In this document: piece after piece, positions 21,753 to 34,093 of the stretch | Numbering within the stretch: position 1 is the stretch's first letter | Layout: each line of letters opens with the position of its first letter | NCBI GenBank assembly: GCA_028564705.1 | Contig: JAPXFQ010001964.1 | Span: 620,001 to 684,000 of the forward strand | Source: Apricaphanius iberus | Taxonomy: Eukaryota; Chordata; Actinopteri; Cyprinodontiformes; Aphaniidae | Reading direction: 5' to 3' | DNA: 64,000 nt | Position numbers and translations under genes: made by a program | The notes under the pieces: model-generated | The model's input: only the letters and a program-made list of their open reading frames with translations | What the model was told of the DNA's origin: nothing | The model's database searches: none

Positions 21753-23221
21753 GGCACTGTCCCAAAACCCACACTGCACTCTACGGTTTTCCACAAAGTG
21801 CACTTTGCTGAAGTGCAGACAAGGGTTCAAGTGCGTAGTGAACACGTGTGCGAAAAACAGCAGTGTTGGGACAGCGAGAATTATGTCAACGACCTGTGCC
21901 GCAGCGTCGTATCTCCATGACAACCAATATGGTGGTGCCAGTCGCTGTTTGCGCTATTTTGATGCTCGAAATGATTTTAAAAATCCAACAAACGATAGAA
22001 CCGAAGGAGGCATATAAGAAAGACTCTCAATGCCGTGAGGGAGTCTCTTCAAATGGTAAGTTTAACGTTTATGGTAATTACAAGAAAAAACATAACTGAG
22101 TCACAATTTTGGTGCCAGGAAAAACATTCAAAAAAACTTTGAAATGAGCTTCCACTGCAGATGAGACAGACCCAGTCTTTACCGCAGTTTAAATCCCATT
22201 AAAAAAAATAATTACTTCCATCTAGCGTTTGACCGTGTCATTTTAAAATGTTATATTTTCTTTTCTTTTTATATTCTATTTGATCTGTATCTGTTTTTGT
22301 TTAATTATGTCTTATTTGTTCAGCACTTTGGTCAGCTGACATACTTTTTAATTGTGCTATACAAATAAATATGCTATGGTTTAATCTATCTATCTATCTA
22401 TCTATCTATCTAGCTATCTAGCTATCTGTGTTGTACATGTTGCTTAACGGGTTTGTTGCTGGTGGGGAGGTTTGTCTTTGTTGACAAATCGCTTGCTGCG
22501 TCTGCAGTTATAGTTGTATGTGATTATTAGAATCTTAACTCTTAAGTTTCTAACTATTTAAAACATATGACTTCATAAAAGTTGCATGTCTGAATATTGG
22601 TGAATTTAAAATACGAAAGTATCTTTTAAAATCGGTCACGGTTACAGCTGTGGCTTTTTAAATAAACAATAGATAGATCTTCGCTCACATACCCGAAACA
22701 TCTTGAGTGAATGAGGTTGCCTTTCTTTTCAAATTTCTAGTTAGCTTTAATGACTTGCTGCGTACAAACAGTGATTAAACTGTTAGCATATCATCTCCAA
22801 AAATACACACCAGTACCGTTATCAATTAACTAGTTTTAATCAGATATATGTCACTTTTTTGATAGAGAATAATTCGACTGTAATTACATATTTAGACTGA
22901 AACAATATTGAATATTCTTACATTTGAGAAAATGTAAATTTTTTGAGAAAATGTAAATTTTGGTACGGACGCTCCAGCCATTTTTCCAACTTTTTTCTGT
23001 CAGAATTCCACATGCAGCAATCGATTGTGGGTAATACACTTCGCCGAAGCCTGTATCGGTGCGGACTTCAGCGAAGTGCAGAGCGAGGGTGCAAAAGAGG
23101 CGGGGCCAGGGGCCGGAATCTCCGCTCTGGAGAATCGGGACACCCTACGCACCTGCGCCCCTCAACGGGAACGCGCAATTGAAGTGCACAAGGGTGCAAG
23201 TGCGGGTATTGGGACAGGGCC
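21753..23221. mobile_element. PIF/Harbinger-like non-autonomous element
   Basis: The left end GGCACTGTCCCAAAACCCAC and the right end CGGGTATTGGGACAGGGCC are inverted matches. The element is flanked by TGA on both sides (21750-21752 and 23222-23224), a 3-bp duplication in keeping with Harbinger-type insertion. Subterminal regions share AAGTGCA and CTTCGC-type words. The interior contains a LINE 3' tail (22120-22383) and a tetranucleotide run, showing later insertion. Confidence 0.65.
22120..22426 (+). mobile_element. LINE 3' end with (ATCT)n tail, nested
   Basis: The 3' UTR-like TTCAGCACTTTGGTCAGCTG then TTGTGCTATACAAATAAATA is the usual end of L2/Rex-type LINEs, and (ATCT)n follows at 22384-22426. 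A short degenerate coding remnant may precede it. It lies inside the 21753-23221 element. Confidence 0.65.
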
Positions 23222-23252
23222 TGAGAAGTAACGTTTTTAAAGGAATAGTTCA

Positions 23253-25325
23253 CCGTTTTTACATACTGACATATGTTCTTACCTTACCTTAGACTAGTTG
23301 ATATGTACCTGTCTGGTCTTTGTCTGTGCGCTCTGTCGTGCAAACGGACCACAAACGCAGCCTCTTCCACATACTGTATAGCTCCAAATCAGCTAACGTC
23401 AGAAGCTACCAAACTCTTCCACGTTTTCCCTATTAAATACAGTTACGTGAAGTGTTACACTACAAAGTATATTAACACAGAAATGTAACATGTCGATTTT
23501 CTCAGCAGATAAAAAGGGGTACTATATTGTGAGCGTTATAATACGACGAGCACTACGTCCGCGCACTAACTCCTACAAGTCACGCTGCTTTTATTCATGG
23601 AAGTGAGGGGGAGAGAAGTCTTTAGGAGTAATAATCATAGACTGTAAAAAAGAATAGACAGCGCCTCCTCACTCCTCCCTGTTTACCAGAATGACACACT
23701 TTCATGGGGGAATTCATGGCAGATTCACAGACTCCTCCTCCCCAGCTCTGACGAAGCATGTTCCTAAAAACGGCATAGAGGCAGGATATTCACTGTAGAC
23801 TCTATCCTCGCGGAACGTGTATGGGCGTGTCGTACGGTCGTAATCACGCCCATTCCGCTCCCGCATCTTTAGCTCTGATGCTAAACTTGGCTAGCTAAGC
23901 TAAAGGCTAATAGCCCCATGCCTGACTGCTGCCGTATCAGCGCTCCTCCGACGGTTCTCCTATTTCTCAAACCTCAAAAGGTAAGAACTAGTAACTTGAA
24001 ATAATTATTAAAATGTAGTGTTACTATAATTAAATTCAAACGAAACAGCCTGTCAATCAAAGTCCGGCCCCTCATTAATTATGCAAGAATTAAAAAAATT
24101 GTCTTACGAAAACCAGCCTGGTCTCTGTTTTGTTGACGAGCCCAGCGTTATTTCAGGAAGAATATGTAGCCATAGAAAGTTTAAAAAAAAATTGACACCA
24201 GGCATTAAAGTTGTTTTTAACAAGTCCAATGCTTTTCATTGGGGGCCTAGCGGCCAAGTGGAGGTACTACAGCAATGGAGGAGCAATGGCGGCCTCCATG
24301 GTATGCAGTCAAAGCAGAGCATCCAGCGGCCATTGGTTATAATACGAGGAGCACTACGTCCGCGCACTAACTCCTAAAGACTTCTCTCCCGCTCACTTCC
24401 GTCAATAGAAGCAGCGTGACTTGTAGGAGTTAATGCACGGACGTAGTGCTCGTCGTATTATTATGCCTCACAATATAGTACCCCTTTTTATCCGCTGAGA
24501 AAATCGACATGTTACATTTCTGTGTTACTATACTTTTTAGTGTAACACTTCACGTAACTGTATTTAAATAGGGAAAACGTGGAAGAGTTTAGTAGCTTCT
24601 GACGGGAGCTGATTTGGAGCTATACAGTATGTGGAAGAGGCTGCGTTTGTGGTCCGTTTGCACGACAGAGCGCACAGACAAAGACCAGACAGGTACATAT
24701 CAACTAGTCTAAGGCCACGTCCACACTAAGCCGGGTAATGCCTTAAACGTATAATTATTTAGTCTACACCCTCCTATCGTCCACACTAACCCGGCGTCGT
24801 TTAAGGTCTGTGGCCGGATAACTATTTGCCGGGTAAGACAGCCGTGTAAATCTTAATTCAACGGCTAAACGAGCTAGTGTGGACAGCTTCCCCGGATAAT
24901 GAAAGGAAGTGGCGTCAATGAATGCCGAGTCAATAACAATACGAGACTACAGACAGAGACAACAGCAAAGAGTAATAAATCGATCTCGTTGTCTGTCCAC
25001 ACCAAAAACTCTCTCTTCTTCTGAGCAGCTATTGTTCTCTTCGGTTAACGGGACAAGCAGATATGTACTGTGCTGTAGAGCTTCTTGTATATATTATGTA
25101 GGCGCTGGCGTCACGTAGATTATACGGGTGTTTCGGGCGTCTTTTCGCGCATGCCCAGTATTTGCACAGGTCGGTATGGGATTACGCAATCATGGGACCT
25201 TAAACGGGGCGTAAATGCTCGTGTTGAGTGGATAACATTAGGCGTCTAACTCCCCATATAACCTTATCGGCTTAGTGTGGACTAACCTAAGGTAAGGTAA
25301 GAACATATGTCAGTTTGTAAAAACC
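23253..25325. mobile_element. Large foldback element with ~370-bp inverted arms
   Basis: The left arm (about 23253-23628) has its reverse complement in the right arm (about 24370-24712 plus 25288-25325). Landmarks in order on the left are TGACATATGTTCTTACCTTA, GACTAGTTGATATGTACCTG, ACATACTGTATAGCTCC, GTTACGTGAAGTGTTACACT and CACTACGTCCGCGCACTAAC; all recur inverted on the right. The centre (24339-24463) contains a second small hairpin with the CACTACGTCCG word in both orientations. No transposase is encoded. The right arm is interrupted by a separate insertion (24713-25287). Confidence 0.85.
24713..25287. mobile_element. PIF/Harbinger-like MITE inserted in a foldback arm
   Basis: The ends GGCCACGTCCACACTAAGCC and GGCTTAGTGTGGACTAACC are imperfect inverted repeats. 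TAA precedes (24710-24712) and follows (25288-25290) the element, as expected for the 3-bp duplication of Harbinger-type transposition. The intact left arm of the host foldback shows the same site without the insertion, reading CTAGTCTAAGGTAAGG in inverted sense, so the boundaries are certain. There is no coding capacity. Confidence 0.85.
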
Positions 25326-26035
25326 AATGTCCATGAGGAAACAATCAGTGACGCACGGCGCAGCAGCGAGCCGCAAGTTTTCATAAGTCTTTGCATTTGG
25401 TCTGGCAAAAACCAACGTTAGTCTCAAAATCAACAGGCTTATTGCTTTCTTAGTTTTTGCTGCAACCAAACTAAGAAAAAATACTTTCTCACTCTCTCCT
25501 AACACAGAGACTCCTACGAGTTTTTGGACTGATTAATAGTGACTATTCCTAACCTCCTAAACTCCTCACTGCTGCTGAGCAGGGGCGTATCCAGGAGGTT
25601 AATAAAGAGGGGCCAAAAGGACCCAGGATGGGACTGTAGCACCAAAATAAAAGCAGAGATGTTCTTGTAGTGGGGACCCAAAATGAGCAGTCGTCATGTT
25701 AAAATTACAATTTAAGGTCATTTTAGTTTGCTAAGGTTTATGTCAATGTGATATGAAAGCATATAAAAAAACATTGCAACCTTTTTACACAAAAGGTTTT
25801 TCACCAGTGAGGGAATTTAATTTCTTAACTTACATTATTGCTGTGGACTGTTATTTTTTTCAAATAAATAAATACTCTAACATTCAAGTATTCTTAATAA
25901 TTATAATTATACGGATATATATATATATAATTTTCTATTTTTACCCCCCCCCACCCCCACCCCCCGCGCTTTTGAAAGTCTCCCTAATTCTGAGGTCTCA
26001 AGGTTGGCAAGTATGGCCACGTGATCTGTCATAAA
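25326..26035. other. Intergenic, no gene recognised
   Basis: No supported gene. A C-run block at 25945-25975 lies next to (TA)n, and the motif GGTCTCAAGGTTGGCAAGTA near 25994-26013 looks like the end of a hAT-type repeat. Confidence 0.35.
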
Positions 26036-26170
26036 GGGTCGGATATCTGCTGTGACTGTTGCCATCACCAGTGTGTGAATGTTTGCGTGATTGGGTAATT
26101 GACTGCATGTAGAGTAAAGCGCTATGGGGTATGTACGGACTAAGTAAAGCGGAATATAAATACAGGTTGT
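26036..26170 (+). mobile_element. 5'-truncated copy of a teleost SINE
   Basis: The words GCCATCACCAGTGTGTGAAT, GTAGAGTAAAGCGCTATGGG and GTAAAGCGGAATATAAATAC match, in order and sense, the body and tail of the tRNA-headed SINE found in antisense at 34833-35153. The tRNA-like head is missing. Confidence 0.65.
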
Positions 26171-26250
26171 ATTTTGTTTTTCCTTTTCCTTATACATGCA
26201 TTCCTTGTTTTAACATTCCCTCGTCCCCTCTTGATATAGACCTATATATA

Positions 26251-27136
26251 CAGTCAGGTCCATAAATATTGGGACATCGAGACAATGCTAACATTTTGGG
26301 CTCTATACACCACCACAATGGATATCAAATGAAACGAACAAGATGTGCTTTAACTGCAGACTGTCAGCTTTTATTTGAGGGTATTTACATCCAAATCAGG
26401 TGAAAGGTGTAGGAATTACAACAGTTTGCATATGTGCCTCCCACTTGTTAAGGGACCAAAAGTAATGGAACAATTGGCTTCTCAGCTGTTCCATGGCCAG
26501 GTGTATATTATTCCTTCATTATCCCAATTACAATGAGCAGATAAAAGCTCCAGGGTTTTATTTCAAGTGTGCCATTTGCATTTGGAATATGTTGCTGTCA
26601 ACTGTCAAGATGAGAGCCAAAGAGCTGTCACTATCAGTGAAGCAAGCCATCATTAGGCTGAAAAAACAAAAGGAACCTATCAGAGAGATAGCAAAAACAT
26701 TAGGCGTGGCCAAAACAACAGAAGGAACGCACCGGTGAGCTCAGCAACACCAGAAGACCCGGAAGACCACGGAAAACAATTGTGGTGGATGACCGAAGAA
26801 TCCATGCCCTGGTGAAGAAAACACCCTTCACAACAGTTGGCCAGATCAAGAACACTCTCCAGGAGGTAGGTGTATCTGTGTCAAAGTCAACAATCAAGAG
26901 AAGACTCCACCAGTGTGAATACAGAGGGTTCACCACAAGATGTAAACCATCGGTGAGCCCCAAAAACAGGCAGGCCAGATTAGAGTTTGCCAAACAACAT
27001 GTAAAAAAGCCTTCACAGTTCTGGAACAACATCCTATTGACAGATGAGACCAAGATCAACTTGTACCAGAGTGATGGGTAGAGAAGAGTATGGAGACGGA
27101 AAGGAACTGCTCATGATCCTAAGCATACCACCTCAT
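26251..27136 (+). pseudogene. Tc1/mariner element, 5' part only
   Basis: The element starts at a TA (26249-26250) with the inverted-repeat end CAGTCAGGTCCATAAATATT. The transposase begins at 26610 (MRAKELSLSVKQAIIRLKKQ), giving the first helix-turn-helix, but a deletion and frameshift follow near 26720. The frame then resumes with VVDDRRIHALVKKTPF, the second DNA-binding region, and reaches FWNNILLTDETKINL with the first catalytic Asp. The remaining DDE residues and the right inverted repeat are gone; the sequence stops at a tetranucleotide run. It is therefore inactive. Confidence 0.88.
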
Positions 27137-27176
27137 GTATGTATGTATGTATGTATGTATGTATATATACATACAT

Positions 27177-27214
<38 letters not shown>
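27137..27214. repeat. (ATGT)n / (AT)n compound microsatellite
   Basis: A GTAT-type tetranucleotide run changes into a mirror-image ACAT run and then a pure AT run. It marks the point where the Tc1 relic is cut off. Confidence 0.9.
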
Positions 27215-27220
<6 letters not shown>

Positions 27221-28384
27221 ATATCAAATGATGAAATGGGACTATGGTCTCTAGTCTTTAGCAAGAGACGTTGGAACATGTTTTATTCTTCTCCACCAAT
27301 TATGACGTTTAGACAAAGATACCAACAGATAATTGTCAGGATAGCATACTGCATTGGACAATACAAAATCTGGTAAAGAACATTTCCAATGCAATTTTTG
27401 TGAGGAAGTCCAAGGAGGAACACAGCAGCCATGTGGAGGATGAAGTTGGGAATTTTTAAGCAGAATAGATTATAAAAACTGAACCTAAAGTTTGACCATC
27501 TTAGAGAGTGCTGTCCAATCCATCACCTGAAATTAGAAAGTTTAGAACAGCAGCACATCATAATGAAGATATTGCTCCTGCGGGTAAATGTGGCTTTTGC
27601 AGTAATAGGCTTGGGGGACGCACATTCTCAGGGATAAGGATGTTGGTCAGAACCCATGGATAGATGGATGGATATCTATTCCATTTTAGTCTGTGTCCAT
27701 AGACATACCCCAATATGGAATTTCACCAAAAGATGATTCTGTTAAACACTTTCTGAACACTTTTCAGATTTTTAATTGTTACGATTTCAAAGGTCATAGA
27801 TAATTTTTTATTTCTTTATTTACAGTCATGAAATAATGTACCATCTCTGGTCTGTTTTCTGTAGGCTCATTACTTAGATTTTTTTTTAACCCATGAATAA
27901 AAACTAGAAACATAAACAATGTCAAGAATATTCAATACATCAGATTTTTAGATTTTATTTATGCTATGGACACACTTTACTCTCGTTTTAACAGAAACTC
28001 AGAGATTAAGAGAATTGTTGTCATCTAATCTGTTATATCTCTCCATAATTAAAAGGAGAGATACGTTTTACCACTAAGCCCCAATAGGGGGCAGTAACAC
28101 ACCAGGCTTCCACAGTGAGTCTTTGATAGCTGAGGAGCTGAAACGAGTCTGTTTTGGCTCTGTTTATTCAAAGCTCTCAACTTGTTCAGAAAATATTTAA
28201 CAGGGTGCAAATCTTACATCTCCAGCATGCCAAATGCATCTTTACTGTTGCCTTTTTTTACTCAGTCACATTACACCTAATATAATGATGTAACAAGGAC
28301 ATCTTCATGGACATCTATAACACCTCCTGAAGTCGGGGTAGGTGCCAGCCTGATTCAAATCCTCCATCAACATCCCTTGTTTAC
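27215..28384. other. Intergenic, no gene recognised
   Basis: No convincing gene. The part 27230-27680 could be remains of a LINE-like coding segment, but no catalytic motif is visible. A short (GGAT)n lies at 27661-27674. Confidence 0.3.
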
Positions 28385-30545
28385 CAGAAGCCACTGATCA
28401 CTGGACTTAATGACTACAGGAATGTAGCGCTGACATCTATTGTCATGAGGTCATTTGGGCGACTGGCACTCTCCCACCTCAAGACCATCTGCAGTTCGCC
28501 TTCAGAGCCAACAGGTGTTTAGATGATGCCGTCAACCTGGGGCTTCACTACACTGAAAGAAAGTTTGTTCAATCTACATGATAAAATTGTGTACATTGGT
28601 TCCACATAATCAGAATAAATAAATCTGACATGATTTGCCCTCTTTCTCCAAAGTAAAATTAACATGTTGAATCAACATGATATTTTTTGGATTGCTGCCA
28701 CATGAATTTATTACATAATGTAGTCACATTAAAACAAACATTTTCATGTCGGCACGCTTGGGATTTTTACTCTTACTCAATGTTACTGTGAATACAAGTT
28801 GAAGTTTTCCAGGCCTGGTACTGAACTTAATCTTCTAGTGGGAAGGCACTGCACTAACACAGTGCACCGCTGCAACCACATATAATCCAGAAGAGCTCAA
28901 CACCCAGTAAATTATGAAAGATGTCTCTTTTTTCATAGAACACATTTTTAAATACCCAAAATGGTTTAAATCACATTCAATAGTTCTCCTGATGTGGTTA
29001 AGAGGTTTTACCTGTTATAAAAGTTATTTTATATTACTTAGTTTAGTCAACTAACAGGTAATGCTATAGCAAAACCTTATAATTTAGTCTTTCTATAAAA
29101 AGAGGCATGTTTTCCAATCTATTTTTTAAGTTTAGAGAAAGTTGGGAGTACTTAATAATAATTTTTACTGTGGGGCTAGAAGAAAAAGCCAAAATGAGAA
29201 TAGTGAAACATCAAAATTCTTGTATTTCTTTAAGGTTTTATGGCCACAATAACCTTTATTTGACAGTGGATTGTACATGGAGGCACAAAAAGAAACAGCA
29301 GGGTATAGGATTCTAACTCAGAAAAGGAACAGAGCCTCTGCTTTATGAACACCTGCACTAACTACTTAGCTAAACGATGACTTTGAATTGTTTGATCAAA
29401 TAAAATATATGACGTCCTTTCCAATTTTAACTAAACATGATTATATTGATTTCACTAACACAATTCCTTCACTTTCCACCAACACAAGAAAATAGTGTAA
29501 ATTCAGTATGGTTGAAAATTGTCTAAATTGTACTTAATTAAATAATGTAAATAAGAGAAACATATAGAGATGGTGTAGCATTAACTAGATTTGTTTTTGT
29601 AAATTCAAAGACCTTCCAATTAAATTTTTTCAGTGTGCAACCTGCCGCATCTGGACTCCCCGAGAACCTATGCCAGGATTCTGTTCAGCTCTGCTCCAAG
29701 ACGATCTCTCTCAGCTTAATGTGCCCAACTCCATCTGCAGGTGGATCAATGACTTTTTGACAGACATGCGGCTGGGGAAGAACATTTCGGAGACTTATAA
29801 GCACCGGCTCTCCTCGGGGGGAGTGGTCTTCTTTTCTGCTTTTCTCCCTATATAAGAATTGCTGCACCTCCAGCCATCAATTTGTGAAACTGACACATTT
29901 TGCAGACAACATCACCACCCTCATTGGGCTCAAGTGGGAGCTAACCATCAGCTCCCTCATTAAGGCTCCCTCATTCTACCTGCGGCTGCTGGGGAAGCTG
30001 AAACAGCCAAAGGAGATGCTGGGGCAGTTTTACACAGCCATCATCACCTCTTATATCACTGTATGGTACGTGGGGGATGGGGATGGGGGACAGACAGACT
30101 GCAGTGCATTGTGTCCACTGCTGAAAAGGTGACTGGCTGAAATCTCTGACCTTGACACGACCTGTACACCATCAAGACTTTAGATGATGCAGGTCAGATT
30201 GTGGCTGACTCTTTTCACCCTGAACACAGCCTGTTTAAACCTTTCCCCTCAAACAGGAGACTACAGTCTATCTGGACCAGATCTTCCCGCCACAGGAACA
30301 TTTTTTTCCCCTCAGCCATCAGACTTATGAACAATAGTTAAATGACTCTGGCATACAACAGACACACTATGCACCTGCTACTGTTGCACAGATATATATT
30401 ATTGTTTTTAAATGTATTTATTTTACTCTGATTGTTTTTACTTAATTGTCTTAACTTATTTTTATTCTATATCTTGACCGTTACATCAAAGTCCTAGTCT
30501 GTAAACCTGTTTTACTTGCAATGGCAACAAAATGATTCTGATCTG
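28385..30545 (+). pseudogene. Rex1-like LINE relic split by a 1.1-kb insertion
   Basis: The piece 28385-28550 encodes LNDYRNVALTSIVMRSFGRL, then LQFAFRANRCLDDAVNLGLHY, the early fingers/palm part of a LINE RT. After the insertion at 28551-29635, homology continues with HLDSPRTYARILF-type residues in scattered frames, CRWINDFLTDMRLGKN, and THFADNITTLIG, where the second catalytic Asp of the FADD box is replaced by Asn. The 3' part (to about 30545) contains PSAIRLMNNS-type residues and TTGCAATGGCAACAAAATGA, a usual tail for this group. Several frameshifts and internal deletions make it dead. It is related to, but distinct from, the young copy at 15765-17697. Confidence 0.75.
28551..29635. mobile_element. 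Insertion with CACTGAAA ends inside the LINE
   Basis: The insertion begins CACTGAAAGAAAGTTTG and ends TTAAATTTTTTCAGTG; the outer bases are inverted matches. It separates adjacent codons of the host RT (GLHY before, HLDSP after). No coding frame longer than chance and no clear target duplication were seen. hAT-like affiliation is a guess from the ends. Confidence 0.6.
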
Positions 30546-31395
30546 ACCATTGTTTGAGTAAAAACAAAAACAAAAAAAGTTTTGTTTGTTTTTAGCCCAG
30601 TTTCCTTGAATAACCTTGGAATTCTGTCCATGAGCACTACAAAGAGGATGGATTCAACACAACTCATGGAAGAACTCTTTGGTGATACTAGATTACCTCT
30701 AAAAAAACCTCTGGTATAATGCCTAAGAGGACATGGTCGCAAACCTTTTCTTCAACCAAAAAAATGTATGACAAAGACAATTAGACTCCCATAACTCCCC
30801 CCAACACTTTTGTGAGAATAAACACCTTGAACAGAGCTCCAAGACCTGGTACAAAAATAAAAGCCAACAATCAGGCAGAGCCCTAGACCTTGCAAAAGAT
30901 AACAAAAAGCATACAATAAAACTGTTTTTTCTTATTGCTGTTAAGCACAATCAGGGCGACGTACAACAGAGTAAGACTTTCCATTCCCTCAATACAAGGA
31001 ATCTACTACAGGATGGGTTATTGTAACATCCTTATTCAAATAGCTACAGTGCAAATGTTTTGAATTTCTGCAACAGGTACCATCTTTTTAATAAGTAAGC
31101 ATGACATACACTGTTATCCAACATGCAGTGCAGATGCTGTTTCATCGTCCTGTAATTAAACTCAACGCTTTAGGAGCTTTGTTAGACCAAGGGCCCAACA
31201 CAGTTTGTCACATGGCCACAGCTTAATCACTTAACTCTTTACACACAATCTTGTAATCTATATAAAAAAGATCAGATTGACTACCTGATATTCATTTCTT
31301 ATCCACCTAATGATGGAAAATCTTAAAACTCTTCCATCTTTTCTCCACTGATTCAGCCTTTTTCACACTGAGGTTTATCCACAAGTCACACGTGA
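30546..31395. other. Intergenic, no gene recognised
   Basis: No supported exon or repeat boundary. Confidence 0.3.
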
Positions 31396-31616
31396 GTGTG
31401 TGTGCAGGTTTCCACATCGGATCCACTGTGGCCTATGTTGTCCCTTTCTGTGGTGGAGTTTGCCACAGTTTACAAAGGCGGCCCTGACACTCCCACCAAT
31501 CCCTCTGCCAACCAGAGGGAGGGTTGCCATTGGCGAGTCAGGACTCCTCTCTTTTCACCTTCTGCTTCCACAGTGGCATTCATCACTGGCTTCCAGCAGC
31601 TGGAGAAGCGAAGGTA
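31396..31616 (+). other. Possible non-coding exon (GC-richer, strong donor)
   Basis: All three plus frames are nearly free of stops across this patch, which reflects its higher GC content. It ends at GCGAAG/GTAAGGCC, a consensus donor. It lies 12 kb upstream of the col21a1 start codon exon, which itself begins after an apparent acceptor, so a 5' UTR exon must exist somewhere upstream. Assigning this patch to col21a1 is speculation. Confidence 0.2.
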
Positions 31617-34093
31617 AGGCCCTGTGATTACTTTGGTGTGTTATATTGTGGAGTCTTTCCAATCAGAGCGCCAACAAGATGTCAGCTTTTAGAAACATGT
31701 TCTTGACTGGTGTTGGGGCTTTCATGAACTCCTCACATTAGTCATTTTTGTGTTTTTTTGAATGTGATGTGAATGTGATCGGGGTTAGGTACAGGCCATA
31801 GGACGACAGCAACCAGGACAACAAGTTAAATATACAGCGTAATGACGTGCATGAAGCGCTGTGATTATGGGTCAGATAGGTCTTCGTCTTTGCAGAAAAG
31901 GCACCATGTCAACTCTGTGTCTTTTGGCATTCAAAGGCCTATCCTGTCAGTTGAGTCTGTTTCCTGAAATAACTTCTAATTACAGTACGAACATGTGTGG
32001 AAACGAGACAGAAGTCATCAGGAATGCTATTTATCATGGTCGAAGCAAAAGGGAGGTTCTCGTCCCTTAATATTCATATAGCTTCTTCTCCCATCCTTAG
32101 ATGTATGCTGCAGTTATCAATCATTTTTTGGTTTTGGAATCTTAGAGACAGTCACTGTGCCTTTGTAATGACACCTGTGTAAACTGTGGCGAACTGGGCA
32201 AGACTGTAGAAACACCGGCTGAATGCTGGTTGAGTTAGCAGGAAGCGGACATCTGTGATATATGTATATAAGCATGTAATGCATTGCAAAAGCCTTTGTT
32301 TTTTATCCTAATATTAAAACCACAGAACTCTGTTTATTTTACTATGATTTTATTTGCTAGACCAACACTGTGCTCTATAATGAACTTGCAGGGAACTCAA
32401 GCATGGTTTCCCAAAAATTGTGTAGTATGCATTTCTATTCTCAATACCAGCTTTAGACATCTACAGATTGAATTGTTTCCCGATTATTCTTTTTAAAACA
32501 GCTCAAGCATGGCCAAATTGGCCGGAAAGCTTCTGTGTCAGATTGGACTTTGACTGGGCCATTCTATCACATGAATACACTTTGATTTAAACCAAGGATG
32601 TCCAAACTTTTTGTGACGTGGACCAAAGTCATCGAGTCAAACGTAGCTGCAGGAATGCCCTGTATTTTGCTCCTAAAATATCTTTCCATCCACACTAACC
32701 CCTTTCCTTGTCTCTGCTAAAATAATGTTCCTTACAGCAAAAAAACAACATACAGTAACTTTTGCCACCGTTGAAAAAATCCGCATTTTTTCTTCATCAA
32801 AATGTGTCTTTAAAATTCATGGACATCATATGTTCAATCCATGGCGCATTTCAAACAGGATCATAAAACCACTTTTATTGACGCTTGTTCGTTTCTTTTG
32901 GCTGTAAGGGACCCATGGACCGGAAGGGAAGGGGGTGAGTTAGGCTCTCCATAATCCCTTGAGAAAAACAGACCAATCGCTGAGCTCACAGAGCCTAGAT
33001 GTTCCCGCCCTGTTTAATATATGGTGCTACCTCTGGTTAGCAAAATGATCCAATAAGGCAACATCTAAAACTTCTACTGTCTACAGGTTAAGCTGCCTTA
33101 ATGTCAACTCCTCAGGAAGTCAAATATTTATTTAAAGCCCCAAGTATCTGGCATTATTTTTAAACTTTGTGGTATTAGTGTAGTGTACTAGAATCCTAGT
33201 TTCAGATGTGTACAGCCATATCTATTGAACCAACAATGTTACGTAAAAATAAACTGAATTTTAAGAACATTTATATGCCCCCCCCTCTATTTTTGTCAGG
33301 CCCTCCTGAAAAGGAACTTCTGCAGCATGGATACCTTCACTTTAGCACTAGAAATCTTAACACGGTCAAACAAGGCAGTAAATGTAAACAGCATTTCCAG
33401 AGCGGCTATTTTTAATCAGGTTCCTTTTTTATAATGGTGGACAGCAATCCTAGCAGCATCTGTGCACAAGGAATGCTGTGTGATCCTGCAGAGGCAGCTG
33501 ATGTGGTCAGTGCGCCGCACTCCATGGTTTTCCAGATGTAGGGGTTGGGTTTTGGAGGAATCCCATTTCAGAAGCCATCGAGCCACACATATGCGCCCCT
33601 AATGAATAATGGCCTGAGGCAGCATGCTGGATTCGTAAAGGTGGATATTCAAGTCAGGGGCATCTGGAGTTTTTGATGCTCCAAATAGAGACCAGTATAT
33701 TTTAAATGTAGCACAATGTTTTTTCTAGTATTTTCCTTCTCCTTGTGCCACCACTGTAAAAGTCACATCATGACAAGGGAGTGAGAGAGACGGCAATTGC
33801 TGTAAAAAAGTATTTCACTTTAAAATAATGCCAAAATCTTTAAAGATAGTACATTTTAAACTTGTTTGGTTATTATAAATAGGGATTAGTATGGTTAGCA
33901 CAAAACATTTTAAATAGCATCTGAGATTTAAAAGAGGCAGCCAGAGTCTCTGTATCTGTCATTTTTGACAGAGTTTGAACATTAAAAAATGATGAAACAG
34001 ATCCTGTAAATGTTCTATATAAAGTCTTTGTGCGATCTAATCTGAGTCTTACTCTCTCACAGCCTGAATGAACAGTAAACATCCATTATACAT
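31617..34093. other. Intergenic, no gene recognised
   Basis: No supported gene. The words GATGTCCAAACTTTTTGTGA near 32598 resemble a common hAT-like repeat end. The block 33430-33660 is slightly GC-richer and could be non-coding conserved sequence, but this cannot be judged from one genome. Confidence 0.3.
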
